Below are positions 57,023 through 64,000 of a stretch of DNA of 64,000 bases, piece after piece. The position numbers and the translations under genes are program-made. Source of the DNA: Kineosporia corallincola (lineage in GTDB: Bacteria; Actinomycetota; Actinomycetes; Actinomycetales; Kineosporiaceae); contig NZ_JAHBAY010000021.1 in NCBI RefSeq assembly GCF_018499875.1, positions 51,894 through 115,893 of the forward strand, in the 5' to 3' direction. Numbering within the stretch: the stretch's first letter is position 1; every line of letters starts with the position of its first letter. The notes under the pieces are model-generated. The model was not told the DNA's origin. It saw nothing but the letters and a program-made list of their open reading frames with translations, and did not search any database.

Positions 57023-59917
57023 TTATAGAAGGAAGTGCAGGAGCAGGTAGACCACGGGGGCCGTGGGGAGCAACGAGTCCATCCGGTCCATGATTCCGCC
57101 GTGGCCGGGCAGCAGGTTGCCCATGTCCTTGATGCCCAGGTCACGCTTGAGCAGGGACTCGGACAGATCGCCCATGGTCGCCGTGACCGCCGCCGCCGCA
57201 CCGACCACCAGGCCCACCACAGGCGGGCCGTCGAGCAGCAGCACCACGCAGGCCGACCCGGCGATCAGGCAGGCCAGCAGTGAGCCGGCGAAACCCTCCC
57301 AGGACTTCTTCGGACTCACCCTCGGCGCCATCGGGTGCTTGCCGAACAGCACACCCGCGATGTAACCGCCGATGTCGCTGGCGCAGGTGACCACGATGAA
57401 CGTGACCACCCGCTGCGGGCCCTGGTCGGCGGCCAGCAGCAGCACCGCGAACCCGGCCAGCAACGGCACGTAGGCGGCCACGAAGAGGCCGGCGGTGACG
57501 TCTCTCAGCGCGCCGTCGAGGCCCTCGACGATGCGCCAGAGCAGGATGCCGAAGCCGGTGAGCATGTAGCTGACCAGCAGACCCTCCGGGCCGGCCACGT
57601 AGGCCGACACCAGCATGCCGAGCGAGCCGACGGCGACCGGGATGACCGGCACCACGATCTGCTTGGCGGCCAGGGCGCCGGAGAGCTCCCAGACGGCGAG
57701 CACCACGACGAACGAGGCCAGCGCGACGAACGCCTCGGGCCGGGTGAACAGCGAGACCAGGGCCAGGCCGCCGAGGCCGACGCCCACGCCGATCGCCGCG
57801 GGCAGGTTGCGTCCCGCCCGGCCGTGATCCTTGGCCGCCACAGCCACGATCGTCGCATCCGGTTCGGGTGGGTGCTCCATCTCGCGCAGCGCGGCCTGGG
57901 CCTGGGCCCGGCCGGTCGGGTCGGCGTCGGGACGCTCGCCCCGGCGTCCCCGGGGGTGGTCGTTGTCGTGCAGGGTGCCGGGGCCGTCCTGGTCGTCGTC
58001 GTGGTCGTCGTGGTGATCGTCGTGGTGGCCTTGGTAGCGGTCTTGGTAGCCGTCACCGAAGCCGCCGGGGAACGGTTGGTCGTTCCGGTGGCGTTCGTCT
58101 TCGTCGCCGTGGCGGGTGCCGGACGGGTCAGCGGGGAACGCGCCGTGGGCGTGCCCGGCCGTGCCGTCGGCCGGCGTGGGGAACGGGCCGGCCTGGTCTT
58201 CCTGGGCGGGGCCCCGGTTGCGGGCCCGGCGGGTCCGGCCGGACGGGAACGGGCTCGGGTCGTGCGTGGCGGTTCCGCCGGACGGGGTCGGGAACGGGTC
58301 GTGCGTTGCGGTTCCGCCGGACGGGGTCGGGAACGGGCCCGAGCCCTGGCTGCCGCCCCGGCCTCCCCTGGTCGGGAACGGGCTCGCGTCGCCGCCACCG
58401 GGGACCGGGAACGGATCGGCCGGCCGGCTCGTGCCCTCGGCCGGGGTGGATCCGCCCCGGCCGAGCAGTCCCCCGCCCGCCGGGGTCTGCGGAGCGCGCC
58501 GGCCGCGCGCGCCGCGGCGTCCCTCGTTCACCGGGTTGCCGTTGCTGTCGCCACCGACGGCGTTCTCGCCGGTCGGGTGCTCGGTCTCGGGGTCCGCGGC
58601 CGTCGGGCCGGGCTCGCGCCGGCCCCGGCGGCCGAGGCGGCCGATCCGTCCGGTCAGCGGACCACGCCGGCTGCGACCACCCGCCGCACCCGGGAACGGG
58701 TCGGACGCGGCGTCGTGCTCGTCGTTCGGCTCGGTGCGGCCGGCTCGCGATCCGGAGCGGGCCGGGTCCTGGCGGTCGTCCTGCCCGTCGCGGTCAAGGT
58801 CACGGTTGCGGTCACGGTTGCGGTTCGGGGCGAACAGGTCCGGCTCGGAGGTGTCCTGGGGGAAGGGGGGCTGCTGCCCGCGGTTGCGACGGGGGGCGAA
58901 CAGGTCCGGCTCCACACGGTCGGCACCGGGGCCGCCGGGGAACACGTCGGCCGCGTCCGGCTCGGGGAACGGGCCGGGCTCGCGCCGACCACGGCCACGG
59001 CCGAGCAGGCCCATCCGGCCGGTGCCCCCGGCCGCGCCACGACCGGCCTCGCCACGACGGCCACGCGATGCACGGCCGCCGGTCGGGGCGTCCGGGAACG
59101 CAGCGGGCTCCTGGCGGGAGGACACGGAACGGTTCGGGGTCTGGCGGCCCGACGAGGGGAACGGATCGTCGTCCGGGTCGGCGGGCGCATCGGGCTCGGC
59201 GCGACCACGGCCGAACAGACCGCGGTTGCCACCGGTGGACGGTGCGTCGTCACGCCGGTCGCGGCCGCCGAGGCCGCGACGCGCACCGGAACGAGGCTGC
59301 TCACCGGTGTCCTCGAAACCCTTGCCGGGCATGTCGAAACCGGCTGGGGTGGCCGGTGCCTCGTCGGACGGCGGGTTGCGATAGGGGTTGATGGGGATGC
59401 CACCGGACTGCGTGGCCCGCTGCGGCAGCCCCGGGTGCGAGGTGCCCCGCACCGGCTGGGGCCGTTCCGGCCGACCCGGCTGCTGCTCGCGCCCGAAGGC
59501 ACCACCGGCACCGGCCGAACGCTGGAGAACCTGGTCGAACGACGACGTGGACGGCCCGTTGGAGCGGATGCCGTGCCCCCGGTCGCGGCCGAACGCGCGG
59601 CCGAGCCGGGGTGCGTCGTCCACCGGTTCGCCGTCGGGAACCTGCTGGGCGTCACGGCTCTGCGGGCCCACGCCCCGGCCGGCGCGGCCGAAGCGTGAGC
59701 CACCGAGCCCGGCCCGCTGCTGGCGGGCCGCGCCGAAACCACCGGAGCTGTTCTGCTCCTCACCCGGCGCACCCGTGGCGGGCCAGGCACTCTCTTCCTC
59801 GGTGCCGTCACGCATGTCGTTGTCCCACGCGCCGTCGGACGCCGGGCCGCGGGCGGCCCGGCGTCGTCCCCGGCGGGACGAGGAATCAGACGGACCAGAA
59901 TCTCCGGCCATGCTCAT
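57023..59917 (-). CDS. cdsA: Phosphatidate cytidylyltransferase with a giant disordered N-terminal arm
   Basis: CdsA makes CDP-diacylglycerol for phospholipid synthesis. The enzyme proper is the last 275 or so residues: about eight helices and the signature [12 protein letters not shown] ... [30 protein letters not shown] segment (here split by helices). The first 690 residues are low-complexity, rich in Gly, Arg, Pro, Asp and Phe, with [12 protein letters not shown] and GRRG repeats and a His/Asp run ([12 protein letters not shown]). ATG 59917 overlaps the frr stop in an ATGA, and ATG 59911 has a better-spaced GAGG. A normal-size CdsA (285 residues) could start at ATG 57880, but no ribosome-binding site is seen there. 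Confidence 0.9.
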   Translation of the reverse strand: MSMAGDSGPSDSSSRRGRRRAARGPASDGAWDNDMRDGTEEESAWPATGAPGEEQNSSGGFGAARQQRAGLGGSRFGRAGRGVGPQSRDAQQVPDGEPVDDAPRLGRAFGRDRGHGIRSNGPSTSSFDQVLQRSAGAGGAFGREQQPGRPERPQPVRGTSHPGLPQRATQSGGIPINPYRNPPSDEAPATPAGFDMPGKGFEDTGEQPRSGARRGLGGRDRRDDAPSTGGNRGLFGRGRAEPDAPADPDDDPFPSSGRQTPNRSVSSRQEPAAFPDAPTGGRASRGRRGEAGRGAAGGTGRMGLLGRGRGRREPGPFPEPDAADVFPGGPGADRVEPDLFAPRRNRGQQPPFPQDTSEPDLFAPNRNRDRNRDLDRDGQDDRQDPARSGSRAGRTEPNDEHDAASDPFPGAAGGRSRRGPLTGRIGRLGRRGRREPGPTAADPETEHPTGENAVGGDSNGNPVNEGRRGARGRRAPQTPAGGGLLGRGGSTPAEGTSRPADPFPVPGGGDASPFPTRGGRGGSQGSGPFPTPSGGTATHDPFPTPSGGTATHDPSPFPSGRTRRARNRGPAQEDQAGPFPTPADGTAGHAHGAFPADPSGTRHGDEDERHRNDQPFPGGFGDGYQDRYQGHHDDHHDDHDDDQDGPGTLHDNDHPRGRRGERPDADPTGRAQAQAALREMEHPPEPDATIVAVAAKDHGRAGRNLPAAIGVGVGLGGLALVSLFTRPEAFVALASFVVVLAVWELSGALAAKQIVVPVIPVAVGSLGMLVSAYVAGPEGLLVSYMLTGFGILLWRIVEGLDGALRDVTAGLFVAAYVPLLAGFAVLLLAADQGPQRVVTFIVVTCASDIGGYIAGVLFGKHPMAPRVSPKKSWEGFAGSLLACLIAGSACVVLLLDGPPVVGLVVGAAAAVTATMGDLSESLLKRDLGIKDMGNLLPGHGGIMDRMDSLLPTAPVVYLLLHFLL
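58261..58338 (-). repeat. Tandem 39-bp repeat (two units) in the cdsA arm
   Basis: Units 58261-58299 and 58300-58338 are nearly identical and encode the 13-residue [13 protein letters not shown] twice. The length keeps the frame, which fits expansion of a disordered region by slippage. Confidence 0.8.
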
Positions 59918-60471
59918 ACCTCGAGGAGCTCAGTCTCCTTGTGCCGGAGCAGCTCATCGATCGAGTCCACGTGGGACTTGGTCGACTGCTCCAGCTCCTT
60001 CTCGGCGCGGGCACCCTCGTCCTCGCCGATCTCGCCGTCCTTCACCGCGCGGTCCAGGGTCTCCTTGGCCTTGCGGCGGACGCTGCGGACCGAGACCCGC
60101 GCGTCTTCCGCCTTGTTACGGGCCAGCTTGATGTACTCCTTGCGGCGCTCCTCGGTCAGCACCGGCAGGTTGACCCGGATGATGTTGCCGTCGTTGCTCG
60201 GGTTGACGCCGAGATTCGAGGCGCGCAGGGCCTTCTCGATGTCGGCCAGGGAACCGCGGTCGTACGGCTGGATCAGGATCGTGCGGGCTTCCGGCACGGT
60301 GAACGACGCGAGCTGCTGGAGCGGGGTCGGCGCACCGTAGTAATCGACCACGACCTTGCTGAACAGACCGGGGTTGGCCCGGCCCGTGCGGATGGCGCCG
60401 AAGTCTTCCTTGGCGACCTCGACCGCCTTGTCCATCTTCTCCTCGGCCTCGAGGAGGGTGTCGTCGATCAC
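59914..60471 (-). CDS. frr: Ribosome recycling factor
   Basis: RRF splits post-termination ribosomes with EF-G. The 185-residue, two-domain protein has the N-terminal [20 protein letters not shown], the hinge and [60 protein letters not shown] and [20 protein letters not shown], all canonical. It overlaps cdsA by 4 nt and lies 124 nt after pyrH. Confidence 0.98.
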   Translation of the reverse strand: MIDDTLLEAEEKMDKAVEVAKEDFGAIRTGRANPGLFSKVVVDYYGAPTPLQQLASFTVPEARTILIQPYDRGSLADIEKALRASNLGVNPSNDGNIIRVNLPVLTEERRKEYIKLARNKAEDARVSVRSVRRKAKETLDRAVKDGEIGEDEGARAEKELEQSTKSHVDSIDELLRHKETELLEV

Positions 60472-60595
60472 TGTCGCTCCTTCATCGCTACATCACCAGC
60501 GCTGCTCATCAGAGAGCCGAACCAACCGTTGTGCTCCGGCGCCGCTGCCGTCAACCTTGCCAAGAGGTACCCGAACCGTCTCGTCGTGTGCCGTC

Positions 60596-61330
60596 TCAGC
60601 CGGCGGTGACGAGCGTCCCGATTCTCTCACCCCGCACGGCAGCCGCCACGTTCCCTTCGCCCTCCATGCCGAAGACCACCATGGGCAGCTTGTTGTCCAT
60701 GCAGAGGCTGAAGGCCGTGGCGTCGACGACCTTGAGCTGACGGGTCAGCGCGTCCGAGTAGGTCACCTCGTCGAGCTTGCTCGCCGTCGGGTCCTTGCGG
60801 GGGTCTGCGGTGTACACGCCGTCCACCCCGTTCTTGCTCATCAGCACCGCGTGCGCCTTGATCTCCAGCGCACGCTGGGCGGCGGCGGTGTCGGTGGAGA
60901 AGTACGGCGCACCGAGCCCGGCGCCGAAGATCACCACACGGCCCTTCTCCAGGTGCCGGATCGCCTTGCGCGGGATGTACGGCTCGGCCACCTGGCCCAT
61001 CGTGATCGCCGTCTGCACCCGGGTGTCGATCCCCTGCTTCTCCAGGAAGTCTTGCAGTGCAAGGCAGTTCAGCACGGTACCGAGCATGCCCATGTAGTCG
61101 GCACGCCCACGGTCCATGCCGCGCTGGGAGAGCTCGGCCCCCCGCAGGAAGTTGCCACCGCCGATGACGATGGCGATCTGGATGCCCTCTTTGGACACCC
61201 CGGCGATCTGCGCGGCGAGCTGGGCGACCACATCCGGGTCGACGCCGAGCTGGCCGTTGCCGAAGACCTCACCCGAGAGCTTCAGCAGCACGCGCCGGTA
61301 GGACCCTCCAGCGATCGGGGACTCTGTCAT
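60596..61330 (-). CDS. pyrH: UMP kinase
   Basis: Bacterial UMP kinase phosphorylates UMP to UDP and is allosterically tuned by GTP and UTP. From ATG 61330 (CAGGAGGT before it) it has 244 residues. Motifs: [39 protein letters not shown], the UMP site [20 protein letters not shown] and [17 protein letters not shown]. The usual neighbours tsf and frr flank it. Confidence 0.97.
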   Translation of the reverse strand: MTESPIAGGSYRRVLLKLSGEVFGNGQLGVDPDVVAQLAAQIAGVSKEGIQIAIVIGGGNFLRGAELSQRGMDRGRADYMGMLGTVLNCLALQDFLEKQGIDTRVQTAITMGQVAEPYIPRKAIRHLEKGRVVIFGAGLGAPYFSTDTAAAQRALEIKAHAVLMSKNGVDGVYTADPRKDPTASKLDEVTYSDALTRQLKVVDATAFSLCMDNKLPMVVFGMEGEGNVAAAVRGERIGTLVTAG

Positions 61331-61420
61331 CCAGCTGTACCTCCTGGTTCGTGGCACCCGGTCGGACGGGTGTCGGGGGGCAGTCTGCCGTATCCGGCGG
61401 TGAAGCCGGACCACGGCCAG

Positions 61421-61461
61421 AAAAAAGCCGGTGAGAGGCTCGTGGCGCCTCTCACCGGCTT
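61421..61461 (-). terminator. Rho-independent terminator after tsf
   Basis: On the minus strand a 15-bp perfect stem (61447-61461 with 61425-61439) with a 7-nt loop is followed by a U-run (A-run 61421-61426 on the plus strand). It is the only classical stem-plus-U-run terminator I found in the window. Confidence 0.9.
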
Positions 61462-61531
61462 GTCACCGACCTCTCCTGCGGAGGTGGTCGGGTCGTACTA
61501 CCGGCTGAAGTCGATCAGCAGCCGGCTCGAA

Positions 61532-62359
61532 TCAGACGCCCACCCGGAAGCGGTAGAACCCGACGGGGGTGATGCCGGCGCCGTCGAGCACCTTCTGCAC
61601 GGTGGTGCCCTGGTCCTTGGCGAACTTCTGCTCGACGAGCACGTTCTCCTTGAAGAAGCCGCTCACGCGACCCTCCACGATCTTCGGCAGGGCGCCTTCC
61701 GGCTTGCCCTCCTCGCGGGCCGTGGCCTCGGCGATGCGGCGCTCGTTCTCCACCACGTCGGCCGGAACCTGGTCGCGGGTCAGGTACTGCGGCGGCAGGG
61801 CGGCGATGTGCAGGGCCACGTCACGCACGACGTCGCTCTCACCGCTGGCGCCGAACAGCACGCCCACCTGCGGCGGCAGGTCGGGGCTGGTGCGGTGCAG
61901 GTAGGAGGCGACGAACGGGGCCTCGAGACGGGCGACGGCCCGCAGCTCGATCTTCTCGCCGATGCTGGCGTTGCCGTCGTCGATCAGGGCCTGGACGGTG
62001 CGGCCGTCGGCCAGCTCGCTCTTCAGCAGGCTGTCGACGTCGGCGGCCTTGACGGCCACGGCCTGGTCCAGAACCTGCTGGAGCAGGGCGCCGAACTTGT
62101 CGCCCTTGGAGACGAAGTCGGTCTCGCAGTCGAGCTCGACCAGCACGCCGACACCGGACTCGGTGTAGGCGGCCACGGCGCCCTGGGACGCGGTGCGGGA
62201 CTCCCGCTTGGCCACGCCCTTCTGGCCCTTGACGCGCAGGTACTCGACGGCCTTCTCGTACGAGCCGTCGCTCTCGACCAGAGCGTTCTTGCAGTCCATC
62301 ATTCCGGCGCCGGTCTGCTCACGCAGCTTCTTGACGTCGGCGGCGGTGTAGTTCGCCAT
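61532..62359 (-). CDS. tsf: Elongation factor Ts
   Basis: EF-Ts exchanges GDP for GTP on EF-Tu. 275 residues with the N-terminal VKKLREQTGAGMMDCKNALV, the core ESGVGVLVELDCETDFVSKG (the TDFV motif contacts EF-Tu) and the C-terminal EGRVSGFFKENVLVEQKFAK. It follows rpsB by 112 nt and is closed by a terminator. Confidence 0.98.
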   Translation of the reverse strand: MANYTAADVKKLREQTGAGMMDCKNALVESDGSYEKAVEYLRVKGQKGVAKRESRTASQGAVAAYTESGVGVLVELDCETDFVSKGDKFGALLQQVLDQAVAVKAADVDSLLKSELADGRTVQALIDDGNASIGEKIELRAVARLEAPFVASYLHRTSPDLPPQVGVLFGASGESDVVRDVALHIAALPPQYLTRDQVPADVVENERRIAEATAREEGKPEGALPKIVEGRVSGFFKENVLVEQKFAKDQGTTVQKVLDGAGITPVGFYRFRVGV

Positions 62360-62414
62360 TGCTGTGACTCCTGTTTTCAGTCGTCAGTGAGTAGGGGGTC
62401 GGGTGGCGGGTGCC

Positions 62415-62435
62415 GCCGCCGGGATCACCGGCGGC
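62415..62435 (-). other. Hairpin in the rpsB-tsf gap
   Basis: GCCGCCGG (62415-62422) pairs with CCGGCGGC (62428-62435) on a 5-nt loop, between the rpsB stop and the tsf ribosome-binding site. It may act as a partial terminator, giving more S2 than EF-Ts mRNA. Confidence 0.5.
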
Positions 62436-62471
62436 AGCACCCACGGACCGCGGATACCGCGATACCGAGGA

Positions 62472-63362
62472 TCAGGCCTCGGTGGTCGCCGGCTCGGCGG
62501 CCGGAGCGGCCTCGGCGGCGGAGGTCTCGGCGGCCGTGCCCTCGGCAGCGGCGCCCTCGACGACCGGCGCGCTCTCGGCCTGGCCGGCCAGCAGCTCGCG
62601 CTCCCACTCCGGCAGCGGCTCGGCGGCGGCGGCCGGGGCCTCAGCGGCGGCGGCGGTGTTCTGGCCACCACCGTGACGGCTCATCAGGCCGTCGGCCACG
62701 GCGTCGGCGACCACGCGGGTCAGCAGCGTGACGGAGCGGATCGCGTCGTCGTTGCCCGGGATCTTGTAGTCGACCTCGTCCGGGTCACAGTTCGTGTCCA
62801 GGATGGCGACGATCGGGATGCCCAGCTTGCGGGCCTCGTCGACGGCCAGGTGCTCCTTCTTGGTGTCCACGATCCAGACCGCGCTCGGGACGCGGGCCAT
62901 GTCGCGGATACCGCCGAGGGTGCGCTCCAGCTTGTCCTTCTCACGACGGAGGACGAGGAGTTCCTTCTTGGTCATGCCGCTCTTGGCCACGTCGTCGAAG
63001 TCGATGACCTCAAGCTCCTTGAGGCGCTGGAGACGCTTGTGGACCGTCTGGAAGTTCGTGAGCATGCCGCCCAGCCAGCGCTGGTTGACGTAGGGCATGC
63101 CGACGCGCGTGGCCTGCTCGGCGATCGGCTCCTGCGCCTGCTTCTTGGTGCCCACGAAAAGGATGCTGCCGCCGTGCGCGACGGTCTCCTTGACGAAGTC
63201 GTAGGCGTTGTCGATGAACGACAGCGACTGCTGGAGGTCGATGATGTAGATGCCGTTGCGCTCCGTGAGGATGAAGCGCTTCATCTTCGGGTTCCAGCGA
63301 CGGGTCTGGTGCCCGAAGTGCACACCGCTGCCGAGCAGCTGGCGCATCGTAACGACGGCCAT
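62472..63362 (-). CDS. rpsB: 30S ribosomal protein uS2
   Basis: uS2 binds the 30S neck. The 296-residue protein has [60 protein letters not shown] and [21 protein letters not shown] roughly 70-residue Ala/Glu/Pro-rich acidic tail extends beyond the core, as in several actinobacteria. ATG 63362 is preceded by AAGGAGAA. First gene of the rpsB-tsf pair. Confidence 0.98.
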   Translation of the reverse strand: MAVVTMRQLLGSGVHFGHQTRRWNPKMKRFILTERNGIYIIDLQQSLSFIDNAYDFVKETVAHGGSILFVGTKKQAQEPIAEQATRVGMPYVNQRWLGGMLTNFQTVHKRLQRLKELEVIDFDDVAKSGMTKKELLVLRREKDKLERTLGGIRDMARVPSAVWIVDTKKEHLAVDEARKLGIPIVAILDTNCDPDEVDYKIPGNDDAIRSVTLLTRVVADAVADGLMSRHGGGQNTAAAAEAPAAAAEPLPEWERELLAGQAESAPVVEGAAAEGTAAETSAAEAAPAAEPATTEA

Positions 63363-63696
63363 GTCAGTTCTCCTTGGCGCGCGCCACCAGTGGGTGGGCG
63401 CAGTTCTCTCGGTTAAATCACGACACCGGTTGGTATCGCGCCTGGTGCCCGCGACGCCCCGAGACCCTTCCGCCGACCGGTGTTCCAGTCGTCGGGATCA
63501 GGACCGAGTGAGACGCCGCACCGCCCAGTGGGCGAACCGCATGCGGACACGCGAAGTCGACCGGCACATGCCAGCCGCAGGGGAAGTCTACCCGCATTCC
63601 AGGATGCGGGATGACGACGGCCTGTTAACCACCCGGGTCACGCGGACATTCCCCGCGATTATGGACGACCACGATGGTGGACGACGAAGCGGCCGG
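63363..63696 (-). other. Upstream region of rpsB
   Basis: No credible gene lies in these 334 bp. The region contains the rpsB ribosome-binding site at its left end, a likely terminator hairpin of the next gene (63591-63610) and a TAGACT -10-like hexamer on the minus strand (in 63580-63592) without a clear -35. A leader structure for S2 autoregulation would be expected here, but I cannot identify one. Confidence 0.35.
63591..63610 (-). terminator. Hairpin downstream of the right-edge gene
   Basis: CCCGCAT (63591-63597) pairs with ATGCGGG (63604-63610) on a 6-nt loop, about 87 nt after the stop of the partial gene on the minus strand. Probably its terminator, without a U-run. Confidence 0.45.
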
Positions 63697-64000
63697 TCAG
63701 GCGCGGTCGTACTCGGTGACGATCCGGTAGTCCTTGGCCGGGCCGTCCACCTTCATGTCGACCGTGAGCCCGCCCCGCCCGTCCATGCGGTATGTGCCGC
63801 GGTACTGGTCGGCGCGGCAGTCATGGACGTCGGCGGCGCTCCAGCCGGCAGCTCCGGCCGGTGCGGTGGGTGTGGCCGGCTGCTCGGGCTGCTCGGGCTG
63901 CTCGGGCTGCTCGGGCTGCTCGGGCTGCTCGGGCTGCTCGGGCTGCCCTGGCTGCCCTGGCTGCCCTGGCTGCCCTGGCTGCCCTGGCTGCCCTGGCTGC
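63697..64000 (-). CDS. C-terminal part of an unknown protein with EQP/GQP repeats (cut by the window)
   Basis: The stop is at 63697-63699 and the frame stays open to the right edge. The visible 100 residues are a run of GQP tripeptides, then seven or so EQP tripeptides, then PATPTAPAGAAGWSAADVHD and a final domain ADQYRGTYRMDGRGGLTVDM ... DYRIVTEYDRA. The end looks like a small beta-rich extracytoplasmic domain. The repeats are a flexible linker or wall-spanning stalk. No family recognised, and the N-terminus is outside the window. Confidence 0.65.
   Translation of the reverse strand, partial: QPGQPGQPGQPGQPGQPGQPEQPEQPEQPEQPEQPEQPEQPATPTAPAGAAGWSAADVHDCRADQYRGTYRMDGRGGLTVDMKVDGPAKDYRIVTEYDRA
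63880..64000 (-). repeat. 9-bp minisatellite coding for EQP then GQP
   Basis: CTGCTCGGG repeats about seven times from 63880, then CTGCCCTGG about six times up to the window edge and presumably beyond. Each unit is three codons, so copy-number change keeps the frame. Confidence 0.9.

Noticed and set aside
63508..63720. Plus-strand frame upstream of rpsB
   Set aside because: It starts with GTG but has no ribosome-binding site and runs antisense into the right-edge gene. Composition does not look coding.
63880..64000. Short regular repeats as a CRISPR array
   Set aside because: The units are 9 bp, contiguous, in frame and coding (EQP/GQP). There are no spacers and no cas genes.

Overview
The window is 64 kb of very GC-rich DNA (roughly 70% by eye) with tightly packed, often overlapping genes, GTG and TTG starts, and proteins rich in Ala, Gly, Pro and Arg. 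This fits a high-GC Actinomycetota chromosome. The mix of a Streptomyces-like gene order, ethanolamine ammonia-lyase, Roadblock and DivIVA-type proteins and polyamine catabolism would suit a Kineosporia-like actinomycete, but genus cannot be decided from this sequence.

Two blocks form the conserved actinobacterial translation and cell-envelope chain, mostly on the minus strand. The right block (55.0-63.4 kb) reads rpsB-tsf-pyrH-frr-cdsA-rlmN. The left block (2.0-27.6 kb) reads dxr, (ispG-GNAT, inverted), rseP, a regulator, proS, rimP-nusA-ylxR-infB-ylxP-rbfA-truB-ribF-rpsO-pnp-M16 protease-(eutBC)-dapB. In Streptomyces-type genomes these blocks are close to contiguous. Here they are separated by about 27 kb of accessory metabolism (27.7-55.0 kb). 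eutBC is a second insertion, between the M16 protease gene and dapB.

The accessory segment holds several modules. (1) A polyamine/GABA unit at 27.7-41.7 kb: a potDABC-type spermidine/putrescine importer with an FAD amine oxidoreductase on the minus strand; a divergent Lrp regulator, class-III aminotransferase and second FAD oxidoreductase on the plus strand; a succinate-semialdehyde-type dehydrogenase; a GABA aminotransferase; and an MFS exporter. Putrescine-like amines would be imported, oxidised or transaminated to aldehydes, oxidised to acids and passed to succinate. (2) A decayed ABC drug-exporter remnant and a low-GC structured intergenic region (41.66-42.65 kb). (3) A Roadblock/LC7 protein with a long disordered N-terminus. 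(4) A propionyl-CoA synthetase-like ligase, an F420-type flavin-fold protein and a secreted RCC1 beta-propeller protein. (5) A fructose/rare-ketose import operon (ROK regulator, frcBCA-like ABC transporter, ketose 3-epimerase, frcK-like kinase), closed by a perfect 29-bp hairpin.

The left edge cuts a HAD phosphatase. The right edge cuts a protein with an EQP/GQP tripeptide minisatellite. I recognise no tRNA, rRNA, CRISPR array, insertion sequence or prophage. The most notable observations are: the coupling of the essential gene dxr to a catabolic dehydrogenase gene; a 964-residue CdsA with a disordered N-terminal arm of about 690 residues; the Roadblock ORF with a strong internal start; the 14-blade RCC1 protein with a cysteine pair in almost every blade; and repeated candidate operators between the two divergent polyamine operons.
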